Assembly (NCBI GenBank): GCA_021794095.1
Contig: JAJYRN010000002.1
Location: forward strand, 233,076 to 297,075
Direction: 5' to 3'
Length of the DNA stretch: 64,000 bases
Source: Acidobacteriota bacterium
GTDB lineage: Bacteria > Acidobacteriota > Holophagae > Holophagales > Holophagaceae
A model generated the notes under the pieces. That model was not told the origin of the DNA and did no database searches. It worked only from the letters and a program-made list of their open reading frames with translations. Below, one piece after another: positions 40,475 through 50,499 of this stretch (position 1 is its first letter; every line of letters begins with the position of its first letter). The translations under genes were made by a program, and so were the position numbers.

Positions 40475-40483
40475 TCGCCTAGT

Positions 40484-41215
40484 TTACAGATTCAGATGCG
40501 ACAGGTGCTCTTCACTGGAAATGGGCATGTTGGGTTCGTCGTGGGTGATGCGGCCATCGCGGAGCTTGACGATGCGGTGGGCATGGCGGGCGATGTCCTC
40601 CTCGTGGGTGACGAGGATGATCGTGTTGCCCTTCTGATAGAGATCCTCGAAGAGGGCCATGATCTCCACACTGGTCTTGGTGTCCAGGGCGCCGGTGGGC
40701 TCATCAGCCAGGAGGATGCTCGGATCGTTCACCAGGGCCCGGGCGATGGCCACGCGCTGGCGCTGGCCGCCAGAAAGCTGGTTGGGCATGTGGTCGCCGC
40801 GGGAACCCAGCCCCACGCTTTCCAGCGCCTGATGGGACATGTGGTGCCGTTCTTCCGGATGTTTTCCGGCATAGATCAAGGGCAGCTCGACATTCTGGAG
40901 GGCCGTGGTCCGCGCCAGCAAGTTGAAGGTCTGGAAGACGAAACCGATCTCCTCGTTGCGGATCTGCGCCAATTCATCGTCGCTCATGGCCGAGGCGAGC
41001 TTCCCGTTCAGCTCGTAGGTTCCGTTGGTCGGGGTATCCAGGCAGCCGATGACGTTCATCATGGTGGATTTTCCCGATCCGGATGGCCCCATGATGGCGA
41101 CGTATTCCCCTCGGTGGATTTCCATGGAGACGCCATCCAGGGCGCGCACCTCCATGTCACCCATCTGGTAGACCTTGGTGATGTCAGTGAGCCGGATCAA
41201 GGGGGCATCGGACAT
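40484..41215 (-). CDS. ABC transporter ATP-binding protein (MacB/LolD type)
   Basis: [49 protein letters not shown]. Confidence 0.94.
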   Translation of the reverse strand: MSDAPLIRLTDITKVYQMGDMEVRALDGVSMEIHRGEYVAIMGPSGSGKSTMMNVIGCLDTPTNGTYELNGKLASAMSDDELAQIRNEEIGFVFQTFNLLARTTALQNVELPLIYAGKHPEERHHMSHQALESVGLGSRGDHMPNQLSGGQRQRVAIARALVNDPSILLADEPTGALDTKTSVEIMALFEDLYQKGNTIILVTHEEDIARHAHRIVKLRDGRITHDEPNMPISSEEHLSHLNL

Positions 41216-41338
41216 GGGCGCCTCGCGGGCCGGACAGGGCCCTTCCCCATGTTCGCAGAAGCGGGCTTCCGGGTTTAGGGCCTGAGGGGATTCCCGCTAC
41301 AATCCGGGTTCCGCCCGCCGGAAGAAGGTCTGATCCTG

Positions 41339-43969
41339 ATGATTGCCGCCCTGATCCGCTCCCTGGGACGGCCGCTGTTGCGGCTGCGCTACCGCGTCCA
41401 TCTGGAGGGCCTCGATACGCTGGCTCCGCCGGATGGCCGCGGGGTGCTCTTCCTGGCGGGTCACCCAAGCCTGGTGGATCCCTTCCTCCTGGTTACTGAG
41501 CTGCATGCGGTTTGGGCCCCAACCCTTGTGGCAGGCCGGGACCATACCATCCACGGGCCCTTGCGCGGGCTGGCTCGGGCCTTCGGGGTGAAGGCGCTGC
41601 CTGACCCGGCCACGTCCGGGCCCGGCTTCCGGGAGGCCCTAGCCGAGGATCTGGCCCAGGTTGCCGCCCAATTGCGCGCGGGCCGGAACCTGCTCCTGTT
41701 CCCGGGCGGCCGTCTGGCCCGGCAGAAGACGGAGGATCTCGCCGACAACGGACTCCTGGAGCCCCTGCTCAGACAGGCGCCCGGAGCCCATGTGGTCGTG
41801 GTGCGGGTCCGGGGGCTGTGGGGCAGTCGTTTCAGCGCGGCTTCCGGGCAGCGGCCCCGGCCCGGCCGGGAACTCCTCCGCAGCCTGGGCCACCTGCTGG
41901 CCAATGGCCTGTTCTTCATGCCCCGCCGCCGGGTGGTATTCGCCTTCGAGGAAGTCCAGGGCCTCCCGGTGGAGCAGGGGCGGCTGGCCCTCAACCGCAG
42001 CCTGGAGGCACGCCTGAATGCGGATCCCTCCCCGCGCACCTTCGTTCCGGCCTTCTTCTGGCGCGGCCGGGGGGTTCGCGTGTTGCCGGAGCCTCCGCGC
42101 CCGCGGATCACTGGCAACCCGCGGACCGTGCCGGCCTCCGTGCGCGATGCGGTGCGCCGGCACTTCCAGACCCTCACGGGGCGCCATGAAATCCAGGATG
42201 GCCAGGCCCTGGTGGCCGACCTCGGTCTGGACGCGATGGCCCATCGGGAGCTTGAACTCTGGATCGAGCGGGCCTACGGACATCCGATGGGTGATCCCGC
42301 CGCCCTCCAGACCGTGGGCGACGCGATGCTTGCGGCCACGGGGGCTGCCGTTTCCTTGCGCCAGGGAGAACTGAAGCCGGTGCCCCACGCCTGGTTCCAT
42401 GCGCCGGTGGACCTTCCCATCGAACTGCCGGAGGGGACGACCATCCCCGAGGTGTTCCTCCGCCAGGCCCGACGCAATCCGCGCCGTGTGGCGGTGGCGG
42501 ATCAGACCGGCGGCGTGAAGACCTACCGGGACGTGGTGACGGCCCTGATGGTGCTGAAACCGATCTTCGAGCGCCTGGAGGGCGACCACGTGGGCCTGAT
42601 GCTGCCGGCCTCCGGCGGCGCCGGCATCCTCTATCTTGCCCTGCTCTTCGCGGGCAAGACCCCGGTGATGGTGAACTGGACCTCCGGTTCCCGCAGCATG
42701 GGCCACGGTCTGGATCTGCTCGGTGTGAAACACGTCATCACCGTGACGACGCTCATGAACCGCCTGGAAGCCCAGGGCGTGGATCTCGCCGCCCTCCAGG
42801 GCCGCCTGCTCCTCCTGGACGAGGTGGGCAAGCGGATTCCGCTTTCCGCCAAGCTCTCGGCGGCCCTCCGGGCGCGCTTCAACTGGTCCTCGCTGGCCGC
42901 CGTGCGGCCCCGCGAGACTGCGGCGGTGCTGTTCACCAGCGGCAGTGAGAGCCTGCCCAAGGCCGTGCCCCTCACCCACGGCAACCTCCTGGCCAACCTG
43001 CGGGACATCGCCCAGATCCTGCGGTTCCGCAGGGATGACCGGATGATGGGCTGCTTGCCGCCCTTCCATGCCTTCGGACTGACGACGACCACCATCCTGC
43101 CCCTGGTGATGGGTATTCCCGCGGTCTACCACCCGAACCCCACCGAGGGGCGGATGCTGGCCCGCCTCATCGAGGCCTACCACGCCACGCTTCTGGTGGG
43201 CACCCCCACCTTCCTCGCCGGCATCGCCCGGCAGGCGGAGGACCGGAACCTCGAATCCCTCCGCTGGGTCATCTCCGGCGCCGAGAAGTGTCCCGATCCG
43301 CTCTATGCCACCCTCGCCCGCCGCTGGCCCCGTGTCATGGTCCTGGAGGGCTACGGCATCACGGAGTGTTCCCCGGTGGTCTCCGTGAACCGGGAGGAGG
43401 ATCCCCGGAACGGGACCATTGGCCGCCCGCTGCCCTCGGTGGAGTGGGCCATCGTGGATCTCGACAGCGGTCGGAGGGTCCAAGCCGGGGAATCCGGCAT
43501 GCTGCTCCTGCGCGGCCCCAGCATTTTCCCGGGCTACCTGAATCCAGATACCCGCTCGCCCTTCGTCTCCTTCGAGGGCAAGGAGTGGTACCACACCGGG
43601 GATTTGGTCCGCGAGGAAGGTGGCGTGCTGCTGTTCGCGGGGCGCCTCAAGCGCTTTGTGAAGCTGGGGGGGGAGATGGTGTCCCTGCCAGCCATCGAAG
43701 AGGCGCTGGCCCAGCGTTTCATGGGCGAAGACGAGGCCGAGCCGATCCTGGCGGTGGAGGCCATGTCGGCCGATCTCAACCCCGATCTGGTCCTGTTCAC
43801 CGTGCCGGCCATTCCGCGTGATGAAGCGAACGCCGCCATCCGCGCGGCCGGCCTCTCCCCGCTGCACCACATCCGGAATGTGCGCCAGATCGAGCAGATT
43901 CCCACCCTGGGGACCGGCAAGACCGACTACCAGACCCTCAAGGCCCTGCTGGCCGAGCCGGTGGGTTAG
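41339..43969 (+). CDS. Fusion: PlsC-type acyltransferase, degenerate carrier-like domain, AMP-binding acyl-ligase
   Basis: 876 aa; GHPSLVDPF (HX4D); LVADLGLDAMAHRELELWIERAYG; VLFTSGSESLPKAVPLTHGNL, EGYGITECSPVVS, HTGDLVREEGGVLLFAGRLKRFVKLGGEMVSL. Confidence 0.9.
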   Translation: MIAALIRSLGRPLLRLRYRVHLEGLDTLAPPDGRGVLFLAGHPSLVDPFLLVTELHAVWAPTLVAGRDHTIHGPLRGLARAFGVKALPDPATSGPGFREALAEDLAQVAAQLRAGRNLLLFPGGRLARQKTEDLADNGLLEPLLRQAPGAHVVVVRVRGLWGSRFSAASGQRPRPGRELLRSLGHLLANGLFFMPRRRVVFAFEEVQGLPVEQGRLALNRSLEARLNADPSPRTFVPAFFWRGRGVRVLPEPPRPRITGNPRTVPASVRDAVRRHFQTLTGRHEIQDGQALVADLGLDAMAHRELELWIERAYGHPMGDPAALQTVGDAMLAATGAAVSLRQGELKPVPHAWFHAPVDLPIELPEGTTIPEVFLRQARRNPRRVAVADQTGGVKTYRDVVTALMVLKPIFERLEGDHVGLMLPASGGAGILYLALLFAGKTPVMVNWTSGSRSMGHGLDLLGVKHVITVTTLMNRLEAQGVDLAALQGRLLLLDEVGKRIPLSAKLSAALRARFNWSSLAAVRPRETAAVLFTSGSESLPKAVPLTHGNLLANLRDIAQILRFRRDDRMMGCLPPFHAFGLTTTTILPLVMGIPAVYHPNPTEGRMLARLIEAYHATLLVGTPTFLAGIARQAEDRNLESLRWVISGAEKCPDPLYATLARRWPRVMVLEGYGITECSPVVSVNREEDPRNGTIGRPLPSVEWAIVDLDSGRRVQAGESGMLLLRGPSIFPGYLNPDTRSPFVSFEGKEWYHTGDLVREEGGVLLFAGRLKRFVKLGGEMVSLPAIEEALAQRFMGEDEAEPILAVEAMSADLNPDLVLFTVPAIPRDEANAAIRAAGLSPLHHIRNVRQIEQIPTLGTGKTDYQTLKALLAEPVG

Positions 43970-45111
43970 CCCGGCACTTCCATCAGCAACGCCAGCCCCA
44001 GCCCGCCCCCGATGCCGAGGGTGGCGATGCCCAGGCCGCCGCCCCGCTGCCGCAACTGGTGGACCAGGGTGACGACGATGCGGGCGCCGGTGGCGCCGAT
44101 GGGATGGCCCAGGGCTACGGCGCCACCGGCCACGTTCAGGCGGTCCAGGGGCAGGTCCAACTGGCGCTGGCAGACCAGCAACTGGGCGGCGAAGGCCTCG
44201 TTGAGTTCCCAGAGCGCGATGTCCTCCACGCGCAGTCCGTGGGTCGCGAGCAGGCGGCGCACGGCGGGGACCGGAGCCTCGCCCATGTCCAGGGGATCCA
44301 CGCCGGCTTCGGACCAGCCCAGGATCCGCGCGAGGGGAGGAGCGGCGTCGAGCTGATCACCCCGCGCCAGCAGAAGGGCCGCGGCGCCATCGGACAGGGC
44401 GGAGGCATTGCCCGCGGTCACCTGGCCCGCCGGATCGAATACCGGACGCAGCAGGGCCAGTTCCCCGGCGGTGGTCCCGGGACGGATGCATTCATCGTGG
44501 TCCAGGCGCGGGTGAGGCAGCCACTCGGTTTCCGCGTGCGTTGCGGCGGCGCGGCGGTGGCTTTCGGCGGCCCAGGCATCCGCCTCGGCCCGGAGGATGC
44601 CCCGCTTCGCCGCGAGCCGCTCGATGGTTTCGCCCATGAGCAGGCCGGTGACCGGGCAGCGGAGGCCATCCTGGTGCATGACATCCGGCAGGGTCCGATG
44701 GCCCATGCGGAACCCCCAGCGCAATCCCGGCAGCAGATGGGGCGTGTCTGACATGGCCTCGCTGCCGCCCGCGAGCATGGGGGCGGGCGCGCCGGCGCGC
44801 AGTTCCTGGGCGGCCAGGATCGCGGCCTGGAGGCTGGAGCCGCAGGCCATGTTGAGGGTGAACGCCGGTGTATCAAAGGGCAGTCCAGCCTGGAGGGCCA
44901 GGGTTCTTGCCGGGTTCATGCCCTGGGTGTGGCTGCGCGCCATGCCCCAGACCACTTTCCCGGGCCGGGGCAGGGCGGGATCGGCCAGCAGACCCTGGAT
45001 CGCCGCAAGGCCCAGGTTCACGGCCCCGGCGCCCGCCAGGCTTCCCCCGTAACGGCCCAGCGGCAGCCGCCCTGCCGCCAGCAGATAGATCCCATCAGGC
45101 TGGTGTTTCAC
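43966..45111 (-). CDS. Thiolase-family acetyl-CoA acetyltransferase
   Basis: TLNMACGSSLQAAILA, LNVAGGAVALGHPIGATGARIVVTL. Confidence 0.93.
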   Translation of the reverse strand: MKHQPDGIYLLAAGRLPLGRYGGSLAGAGAVNLGLAAIQGLLADPALPRPGKVVWGMARSHTQGMNPARTLALQAGLPFDTPAFTLNMACGSSLQAAILAAQELRAGAPAPMLAGGSEAMSDTPHLLPGLRWGFRMGHRTLPDVMHQDGLRCPVTGLLMGETIERLAAKRGILRAEADAWAAESHRRAAATHAETEWLPHPRLDHDECIRPGTTAGELALLRPVFDPAGQVTAGNASALSDGAAALLLARGDQLDAAPPLARILGWSEAGVDPLDMGEAPVPAVRRLLATHGLRVEDIALWELNEAFAAQLLVCQRQLDLPLDRLNVAGGAVALGHPIGATGARIVVTLVHQLRQRGGGLGIATLGIGGGLGLALLMEVPG

Positions 45112-45791
45112 GACGCAGGCTCCCAGTCATCCGGGGTGGGCTCCCGGGGGCCGAGCATGGGATCGGGCGGGAACCAGACATCCACCAGGGCCAGGTGGCG
45201 GGCGAAATATTCCCGGACCCAGAACCGCACCTGCGCGGAGAGGGGCTGGTGTTCGGTGGAGGCGGGGACGCCGAGGGCTTCCAGTCCCATGTGATCCGCC
45301 AGGAAGAGGGCCCGGGGCAGATGGAAATCCGAGGTCACCACCACCACCCGGCGCAGGCCGAAGACCACCTGGGCCCGCTTGAGGCTGTCCCAGGTGCGCC
45401 GTCCCGCGTAATCGCTGACGATCCGCGTGGGCGGCACTCCCTTGCGGAGCAGCCAGCGCCGCATGGCCTGGGGCTCGTTGTAGGAGGGCTCGCGGTTATC
45501 GCCGGAGACCAGGAACCACCGCACTTTGCCCGCCTGGTACAGCGCCAGGGCCATCCTTAGGCGCGCCTTGAGGACGCGGGTCGGTTCTCCGCGGCCGTAG
45601 ACGCCAGCCCCCAGAATCAGCACGGCGTCCTGGCCCGCGGGCAGGCTGGCGAGGGTGAAGACCTCATGGCGCGTGAGCGCCGGGAACCTTCCGAGCGTCC
45701 AGAGCAAGTCTCCCAGGAAGAGCAGCACCAGGACCGCCAGCAGGGCCCGCCTCGACTGCCAGCCATGATGAAGGAAGGCGGAGAACGTCAT
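45108..45791 (-). CDS. YdcF/ElyC-like (DUF218) protein
   Basis: AVLILGAGVYGRGEPTRVLKARLRMALALYQAGKVRWFLVSGDN; VVVVTSDFHLPRALFLADHMG. Confidence 0.88.
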   Translation of the reverse strand: MTFSAFLHHGWQSRRALLAVLVLLFLGDLLWTLGRFPALTRHEVFTLASLPAGQDAVLILGAGVYGRGEPTRVLKARLRMALALYQAGKVRWFLVSGDNREPSYNEPQAMRRWLLRKGVPPTRIVSDYAGRRTWDSLKRAQVVFGLRRVVVVTSDFHLPRALFLADHMGLEALGVPASTEHQPLSAQVRFWVREYFARHLALVDVWFPPDPMLGPREPTPDDWEPAS

Positions 45792-45855
45792 CGTGGGTTA
45801 GCATAGACCCTTCCTGTGTCTTCGCCCCATGCACACCCTGTCTTGACGAGATGCC

Positions 45856-48800
45856 TTGATGAACCTGAGCCCGCTCCGCCCCGTCCGGCCCGTTCCTCCC
45901 ATTGGCCGCCTCGCCTCCCTGGCCCTGATCCTGGTCGCAGGGGGTGGGATGGGTTGTTTCCGGGCCACGGGGGTATCCCGTCCTGCCTTGGCGGTGGAAG
46001 AAATCCCCGCGGTGGGGGGAGACCGGGTGAACGGCCTCAAAGCCACAGCCGGTCCTGGGGATTTCTACCTGGGCAACGACTTCGTCCAGATGGCCGTGGA
46101 TGGCGCGGCCTTCGGTAGCCAGATGGGCCAATTCGGCGCGGCTTCCGGCGGCGCGGTGCTGGATATCGGTTCGATCTCCCTGGACCAAAGCTACAAGCGG
46201 GTGTCCCTGCCCGCTGACATGCTCGAGCGGCTCGGTCCGGTGGTCAACCAGGATCCCGATCTGCCCCTGGTGTTCGACCACTACACGCCGGGCAAGGACC
46301 CAGTCACCAACGATGTCACCCTCGACATGACGGGCTACCTGCTGGATCCCAAGGGCAAGCTCGGCGCGGCTGTGGATGCCCAGGGCCGCGTGACGGGCGT
46401 GACGGTGGACCATCTCATATCCCTCGGCACCGGGGATTCCTTCTTCACCCTGACGACCACCGTGACCAACCACTCCGGGGGAACCCTTCCCATCCAGAAC
46501 CTGGGCGACTACCTCTCCCAGCAGGGTGGCGGCTACCGCTTCGTTGTGCCCGCCACCAAGACCTTCTCAGGTGCGCCCGTGACCAACTGGGGGGTCGAGA
46601 TCCCGGGATCGGATTTCAACGCGCCGCTGACCTCCAGTGTGCAGGCGCCCATGGTGGGCCTGATGGGCGCTGAGTCCGCCGGGGAAACGCTGGATTGCCA
46701 CGCCTCTCTCGGCCTGATGCCCGTGGGTGAGGACTATCTGCTGGTCACCTCCGATCCGCAGGCGGCCCTGGAGGAAGACCGTCCCCGCGTGCCGGCGCGC
46801 CTGGTGGTCGGTGGACCTGCCGCTCCCAGTCTTGCGGATGGCCAATCCCTGACTTACACCCGCAGGCTCTATGTGGAAGGCGGATTCAGCCAGTCCGCAG
46901 TGATGCCGACTCAGACCACCTCCGATTTCAACGCCATGGTCGCCGCGCACCTCGGCCTGGTCGGGGGCGACTACGGAACACTGATTTTCACCACCTTCGG
47001 CACCGCCACATCGGGCGGAGCCCTCCAGACCGAGTACCGGATCGAGCGCTACCTGGGCAGCGCAGCCGATCCAAGCACCGACCTCGATCCGACCCACTGG
47101 AATCTGGAACGCGTGGAGTGGTTCGAGCATGGGGAAGTGCCCACGGCGGCCACGCCTCTGGTCCAGTTGCTCCTGCCGGCCGTGCCGGATCCGCTGAATG
47201 CAGGCCAGACCCAGCGCTATCGGATCATCGCCCGCAACCGGAACGAGTCCTACACCCTCTACCTCGGCACGAACCTGCTGAACACCAACAGCCCCAACCT
47301 CACGACCTATATCGAGCCCTCTACGACCCAGGCCTGGCAGATTGCCGAGCCCCTGGCACCCGAACGCGGCGACGTGACTGATTCAACCGGGAATGTCATT
47401 GCCCAAAAGGTCACCCGGCATGCCTTCGCGACTCGGGAAGCTGGCGCCAGCGTGTACGACGGTCTTCAGCCGCTGCGGATCACGTTGGCCGGGGTGGGGA
47501 CGACGCCCGATCCGGACATGCAGCGGACCCGGACGCTTGCAGGCTTCTTCGATCCGGTCACCAAGGTCAAGCAGGTCTACGGCATCAACGCCGGCGCCTA
47601 TCAGTACCGCGCCGGCAACCAGATCTTCGGCACCTCTTTCGCCTACACCAACGCCCCCGTGGCGGCCTACTTCGCGCCCGGCAGCTATGTGGCCTACGGC
47701 ACCCGCGGTCCCCTTTCCCACCTCGATGCGATTCCGGTCCTCGCCTACGATGGTCAGCCCGATGTCCAGCATCAGTTTGTCGTGGTGAAAACCAGCCTGC
47801 CTTCGGGTTGGGTCAGCTTCGATCTGCCCGATCCTACCCAGGCCACCACGGGTGGCCTGAACCCCGGTGAGATGCTGAGTTCCGCCCTGGCCGAAGGCGT
47901 GGATGTGGTGGCTCGCACGGAACAGGACGAGAATACGGATCCCGTCGCGCTCCAGGCGGATTTCCGCAAGGAATTTGATACGAACAATCCGACCATCTCG
48001 GATGCCCAGCGGGATCCCATCGGCAACGATCCCTTCGTGGTCGGTGCCCGCTCGTCCTCGCTGGGGGATGGTGATGTCACGGCGCTGTTCACGCCCGCGC
48101 CGATCAACGCCCGGTTCGGGGGGGCCCAGCCTTCGGCCGGCTGGACGCTGGCTGATTTCATCACCCAGGCCCAGGGCGCCTACAACGTCATCGAGCGCCC
48201 GTGCGGCCCCACAGGCCTCTTCACCGTGCGGGGCTTCGATCCCACGGTGGCCCTCGGAACTGGCGTCAATGCCTGGTGGACCCAGACAGGGCCCGTTGCG
48301 TTGGGCAAGCACGAGGGTGATTTCGACGCCCTGCAACTGCTCCGCGGCGAGTACTCCGACGCGAACGGCAACCCCCTCCCGCTCACGGATCCGGCCAATG
48401 CCACGGCTTGGTTCAACGAGTTCCTGGCGGTGCGCCGCGACTGGTTCGGCCTGCTGAATCAGCAGATGCCCAATGCCTTCACCAAAGCCCTCGGACTCTC
48501 CTCGGCCCGCTACAGCCTGGATACGCCCGTGGGCTTGGCCCGCACCTACCTCGACCTCGGCAGCAGCGCGGCCACCCTGAGCCAGAGTGATCTGAGCCCA
48601 GTCCTCAAGGCCCTCCAGTCCGGCGCCGCCGTGGCCTCCACCGGGCCCTTCCTGGATGTCACCCTCAACGGGGTCGGTCCCGGCGGCCTGGTCTCCGGGC
48701 CTGTCACCACAGCTTCGCTGTCCATTGCCCTCTATGCGCCGGATTGGGTTCCGGTGGATGAGGTGCGGGTCGTGGTGAATGGAGCGGTCCAGGCCGTGCC

Positions 48801-49044
48801 TCTGTCCAGCTTCACGGCTTCCACTACGGATTTCAGGCTCCGAACCGCCACGGTCAACTTGGCCCTCCCCGCCGGGAAGAGCGCCTGGGTGGTGGTCGAG
48901 GCCGGTGTGCCGCTCACCACCACGGGCGCCTATGCGCCGGGCACCCCCTGGGCCAAGATCATGAAGGGTATCTATCCCATCGCCGTGACCAATCCCATTT
49001 TCGTGGATGTGACGGGAGCCGGCTACACTCCTCCTTTCCCTTGA
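45856..49044 (+). CDS. Large lipoprotein resembling CehA/McbA-type PHP metallohydrolases but lacking recognisable catalytic His motifs
   Basis: 1062 aa; lipobox VAGGGMGC; C-terminal ALQSGAAVASTGPFLDVTLNG, APDWVPVDEVRVVVNG, IAVTNPIFVDVTGAGYTPP. Confidence 0.65.
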   Translation: MMNLSPLRPVRPVPPIGRLASLALILVAGGGMGCFRATGVSRPALAVEEIPAVGGDRVNGLKATAGPGDFYLGNDFVQMAVDGAAFGSQMGQFGAASGGAVLDIGSISLDQSYKRVSLPADMLERLGPVVNQDPDLPLVFDHYTPGKDPVTNDVTLDMTGYLLDPKGKLGAAVDAQGRVTGVTVDHLISLGTGDSFFTLTTTVTNHSGGTLPIQNLGDYLSQQGGGYRFVVPATKTFSGAPVTNWGVEIPGSDFNAPLTSSVQAPMVGLMGAESAGETLDCHASLGLMPVGEDYLLVTSDPQAALEEDRPRVPARLVVGGPAAPSLADGQSLTYTRRLYVEGGFSQSAVMPTQTTSDFNAMVAAHLGLVGGDYGTLIFTTFGTATSGGALQTEYRIERYLGSAADPSTDLDPTHWNLERVEWFEHGEVPTAATPLVQLLLPAVPDPLNAGQTQRYRIIARNRNESYTLYLGTNLLNTNSPNLTTYIEPSTTQAWQIAEPLAPERGDVTDSTGNVIAQKVTRHAFATREAGASVYDGLQPLRITLAGVGTTPDPDMQRTRTLAGFFDPVTKVKQVYGINAGAYQYRAGNQIFGTSFAYTNAPVAAYFAPGSYVAYGTRGPLSHLDAIPVLAYDGQPDVQHQFVVVKTSLPSGWVSFDLPDPTQATTGGLNPGEMLSSALAEGVDVVARTEQDENTDPVALQADFRKEFDTNNPTISDAQRDPIGNDPFVVGARSSSLGDGDVTALFTPAPINARFGGAQPSAGWTLADFITQAQGAYNVIERPCGPTGLFTVRGFDPTVALGTGVNAWWTQTGPVALGKHEGDFDALQLLRGEYSDANGNPLPLTDPANATAWFNEFLAVRRDWFGLLNQQMPNAFTKALGLSSARYSLDTPVGLARTYLDLGSSAATLSQSDLSPVLKALQSGAAVASTGPFLDVTLNGVGPGGLVSGPVTTASLSIALYAPDWVPVDEVRVVVNGAVQAVPLSSFTASTTDFRLRTATVNLALPAGKSAWVVVEAGVPLTTTGAYAPGTPWAKIMKGIYPIAVTNPIFVDVTGAGYTPPFP

Positions 49045-49060
49045 CCGCGGGAGAGCCCTG

Positions 49061-50431
49061 ATGGCGGACTGGCTGCCGGAGCGCCTTCCGGAGGACATTG
49101 ACGCGGAACGCTCGTTCCTCGCCACCTGCTGCGCCCCCGGGGCGGAGATGTTGGCGGCCGAGGTGGTGTTCACCTTGGCTGAGGAGGATTTCGTCCATCC
49201 GGGCCACCGGGCGGTGTTCCGCGCCCTCCGCCGGCTGATCGAGGTCCAGGTCGAGGTCAATGCCCTTACCCTGAAGGATGCCCTGGACCAGGAGGACAAC
49301 CTCAATCGGGTCGGCGGCTATCCCGGCCTGGTGGAACTTCTGGCAGGCGAGGATGTGGGCCGCCCCCAGGTGCTGGCGGATGTGATCCGCCGCAAGGCCC
49401 GCCTGCGCCGCCTGGTGCATCTGGGCGCCCAGCTCGTGCGGCAGGCTGCTGGGGAAGAGGAGGCTCCGGAGATCCTGGTGGATCAGACGGCCCAGGAGCT
49501 CTTCCTGCTGGCCCAGGGGGACGCCAAGGCCCGGGGTCTGCTGAGTCTCAGCGCCGTGGCGGATGAGGCCATGGATCGCCTCCAGGAGCGCCTGGAAGGG
49601 CGTCTTTCACCGGGTATCCGGGTGGGCTTCTCGCGCTTCGACGAGCTCACCCAGGGCTTCCAGCCGGGCAACCTCATCGTGCTTGCCGCGCGCCCCGGCG
49701 TGGGCAAGACCGCCCTGGCCTTGAACTGGATCCTGCGCTCCGCCCTGGGGCGGGAGGGGCGGAATGGCCATTGCGGCGCCTTCTTCAGTCTGGAAATGAG
49801 CCAGGAGGAAGTCTTCCTGCGCCTGCTCGCGGCGCACAGCCAGACGAACATGAAGGATATTCAGGCCGGCCGGGCCGCCAACCGGCTTCAGGATCTGCTC
49901 ACTTCCCGCCAGGAACTGGCCACCCTTCCGCTCTACATCTGCGATCAGGCTTCCATCACCGTGCCTCAGATCCAGAACATGGTCTTGAAGCAGGGGAGCC
50001 AGAGCAACCGCCGGATCGAGTTCGTCATCATTGACTATCTGCAGCTCCTCAGCAGCCCCGAGAGCAGCCGCGGGGCCAAGCAGAATGAGGCCGTCCGCAT
50101 CGGCGAAATCAGCCGCGGCCTCAAGCTCATGGCCAAGGATTTCGGTATCCCCGTGGTGGTGCTTTCGCAGCTCAACCGCGAGGTGGAGCACCGTACGGGC
50201 GGACGTCCCCAGCTTTCGGATCTTCGCGATTCGGGCGCCATCGAGCAGGACGCCGATATCGTGGCCTTCATCCACCGCAAGATGGTGGCCATGGCAGCAG
50301 AGGAGGAGCCGGATCCCCATGCCGAATTGATCGTGGCCAAGCACCGCAATGGCCCCACGGGCATCATCCCGCTCTACTTCCGGGGCGAGCATGCCACGTA
50401 CCACGAGATGGTACGGGAAACGGCCGGATAG
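49061..50431 (+). CDS. dnaB: Replicative DNA helicase
   Basis: LPEDIDAERSFLATCC, AARPGVGKTALALNWI, FVIIDYLQLL, SQLNREVEHRTGGRPQLSDLRDSGAIEQDAD. Confidence 0.96.
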   Translation: MADWLPERLPEDIDAERSFLATCCAPGAEMLAAEVVFTLAEEDFVHPGHRAVFRALRRLIEVQVEVNALTLKDALDQEDNLNRVGGYPGLVELLAGEDVGRPQVLADVIRRKARLRRLVHLGAQLVRQAAGEEEAPEILVDQTAQELFLLAQGDAKARGLLSLSAVADEAMDRLQERLEGRLSPGIRVGFSRFDELTQGFQPGNLIVLAARPGVGKTALALNWILRSALGREGRNGHCGAFFSLEMSQEEVFLRLLAAHSQTNMKDIQAGRAANRLQDLLTSRQELATLPLYICDQASITVPQIQNMVLKQGSQSNRRIEFVIIDYLQLLSSPESSRGAKQNEAVRIGEISRGLKLMAKDFGIPVVVLSQLNREVEHRTGGRPQLSDLRDSGAIEQDADIVAFIHRKMVAMAAEEEPDPHAELIVAKHRNGPTGIIPLYFRGEHATYHEMVRETAG

Positions 50432-50448
50432 GCGCAGACGCCTCGGTT

Positions 50449-50488
50449 TCGCGAGAAGGGGCGGCCGATTGACCGCCCCTTCTCGCGA
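50449..50488. terminator. Convergent hairpin terminator between dnaB and the E2 gene
   Basis: tcgcgagaaggggcgg-ccgattga-ccgccccttctcgcga, 16-bp perfect stem. Confidence 0.8.
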
Positions 50489-50499
50489 GGGAGAGGCTG

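Noticed and set aside
41639-43870. 743-aa minus-strand ORF
   Set aside because: Antisense to the PlsC/AMP-ligase fusion.
47383-49305. 640-aa minus-strand ORF
   Set aside because: Antisense to the large lipoprotein gene and the start of dnaB; Arg/Gly-rich, no domain signature.
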